Part shown: positions 51,395-51,908 of the stretch, one piece after another
Position numbering within the stretch: the first letter of the stretch is position 1
Layout: every line of letters starts with the position of its first letter
Source: Bog-756 sp036513075
GTDB taxonomy: Bacteria; Actinomycetota; Acidimicrobiia; Acidimicrobiales; RAAP-2
DNA: 51,908 bases
Direction of reading: 5' to 3'
NCBI GenBank assembly: GCA_036513075.1
Contig: DATBZS010000086.1
Location: forward strand, 1 to 51,908
The notes under the pieces: model-generated
Databases searched by the model: none
What the model was told of the DNA's origin: nothing
The model's input: the letters and a program-made list of their open reading frames with translations, nothing else
Position numbers and translations under genes: made by a program

Positions 51395-51763
51395 ATGGAC
51401 GTCGGAGCGGCGAACGTCTCTCAGGTGATGGCGGCGTACACGCGTGCGTTGCGCCAACTATCCGATCGCCTCCAGTTGCAAATGGCATGGAACCAACTGC
51501 TGGTCGATGCGATGGAGAGCGAGGTATCGCTCCATCATGCGTTGATGAGTCTCGAATCGTCCCGGTACTGCCTCGAGATGACCCGCCAGCTCGCCGCCTT
51601 CGAGAAACATCGGTTCGATATGCGTGCAGGTATTGCCAGGATTCTGCGAGCGCAGGGGCTGTCGAACCCGGAAATAGCCGACACCTTCGGCGTGTCGCGG
51701 CAGCTGATGCACCGCATCATGGCCGAGGAAGCCCGGGTGGCCCTGGAGGTCAACCTCGCCTGA
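51395..51763 (+). CDS. Small helix-turn-helix protein, 122 aa
   Basis: This is a likely DNA-binding protein. The first 75 residues are helical with many Leu, Met and Gln (QVMAAYTRALRQLSDRLQLQ), perhaps a dimerisation coil. The C-terminal helix-turn-helix is ILRAQGLSNPEIADTFGVSR (about residues 84-103), a homeodomain-like fold as in transposase or resolvase HTHs. The target is unknown. It is divergent from the sigma factor gene and may share its control region. Confidence 0.7.
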   Translation: MDVGAANVSQVMAAYTRALRQLSDRLQLQMAWNQLLVDAMESEVSLHHALMSLESSRYCLEMTRQLAAFEKHRFDMRAGIARILRAQGLSNPEIADTFGVSRQLMHRIMAEEARVALEVNLA

Positions 51764-51818
51764 TATCGGGTCGCAGGGTGCGGTCAACAGCTATTGACCA
51801 CACGATAAGCTAGCGACC

Positions 51819-51870
51819 GCCGCCGGATCCGTTGAGCTGGGTCCCGCCACCTGGTTCCGGATCCGGCGGC
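51819..51870 (+). terminator. Long inverted repeat followed by TTTT
   Basis: GCCGCCGGATCCG (51819-51831) pairs perfectly with CGGATCCGGCGGC (51858-51870) over a 26-nt loop and is followed by AGCTTTT. It could terminate the HTH gene transcript. The long loop is unusual, so a different structured element is possible. The remaining bases to 51908 show nothing else. Confidence 0.45.
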
Positions 51871-51908
51871 AGCTTTTGTCCCGGGAAGGATGAGTAACGC
51901 TCCGACTT

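Noticed and set aside
1..51908. CRISPR arrays, tRNA or rRNA genes, insertion sequences, prophage genes
   Set aside because: No regularly spaced repeats, cloverleaf with CCA end, rRNA-like segments, transposase motifs or phage proteins were recognised by reading; a dedicated scan (tRNAscan, CRISPR finder) was not possible.

Overview
The window is high-GC DNA with dense, mostly short-spaced genes, many GTG starts, and many genes whose start codon lies about 6 nt after a TAnnnT hexamer. An F420-type (FrhB-like) protein, a SepX/GlpR-like protein, a MurA with Asp at the usual Cys position, a GlpX fructose bisphosphatase and an Rv2466c-like thioredoxin-fold protein point to Actinomycetota. The mix of genes suggests an Acidimicrobiia-like lineage, but that placement is inference. 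No rRNA, tRNA, IS element, phage gene or CRISPR array was seen.

Layout. 1-4.5 kb: 3' part of the F1Fo-ATP synthase operon (atpA partial, atpG, atpD, atpC). 4.6-9.1 kb: single genes (GNAT, M48 peptidase, zinc alcohol dehydrogenase, PsiE-like, YCII-like). 9.1-16.1 kb: central metabolism and cell wall (glpX, murA, meaB, treS, galT, a small membrane protein). 16.1-22.2 kb: a sulfur-assimilation operon (cysH, siroheme sulfite reductase, F420-dehydrogenase-like iron-sulfur protein) followed by a small unknown, an AhpD-like protein and an EthD-like protein. 22.3-27.4 kb: ychF, a lone ABC ATPase, a thioredoxin-fold protein, a YhhN membrane protein, a SepX/GlpR-like protein and a CADD-like haem-oxygenase-fold enzyme. 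27.5-37.1 kb: a CoA-ester catabolic cluster (thiolase, HMG-CoA-synthase-like/DUF35 fusion, two acyl-CoA dehydrogenases, CaiB-type CoA transferase, two hotdog hydratase subunits, MFS transporter) arranged around a divergent promoter with two identical palindromic operators. 37.1-48.3 kb: housekeeping and accessory genes (DnaQ-like exonuclease, DMT transporter, YgjP-like peptidase, aquaporin, DUF3817 pair, amidohydrolase, thioesterase, CysQ-like phosphatase, old-yellow-enzyme, acidic protein, DHA2 MFS, DUF1643). 48.4-51.9 kb: a small membrane protein, a strongly folded RNA candidate, a membrane-anchored histidine-rich protein, an anti-sigma-like protein with its ECF sigma factor, and a small HTH protein.

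How the genes work together. The most interesting unit is the sulfur operon. The sulfite reductase and the FrhB-like protein overlap by ATGA and together contain the same two halves as the fused F420-dependent sulfite reductase (Fsr) of methanogens, so they may form a split F420H2-dependent assimilatory sulfite reductase. The adjacent CysH has only three of the four usual [4Fe-4S] cysteines. The CoA cluster could carry out one complete beta-oxidation-like cycle on an unknown, perhaps branched or ring-derived, acyl-CoA. A CADD-like enzyme with a complete set of candidate metal, Tyr and Lys residues may be a p-aminobenzoate synthase. Leaderless transcription appears widespread and was used to correct several start codons.
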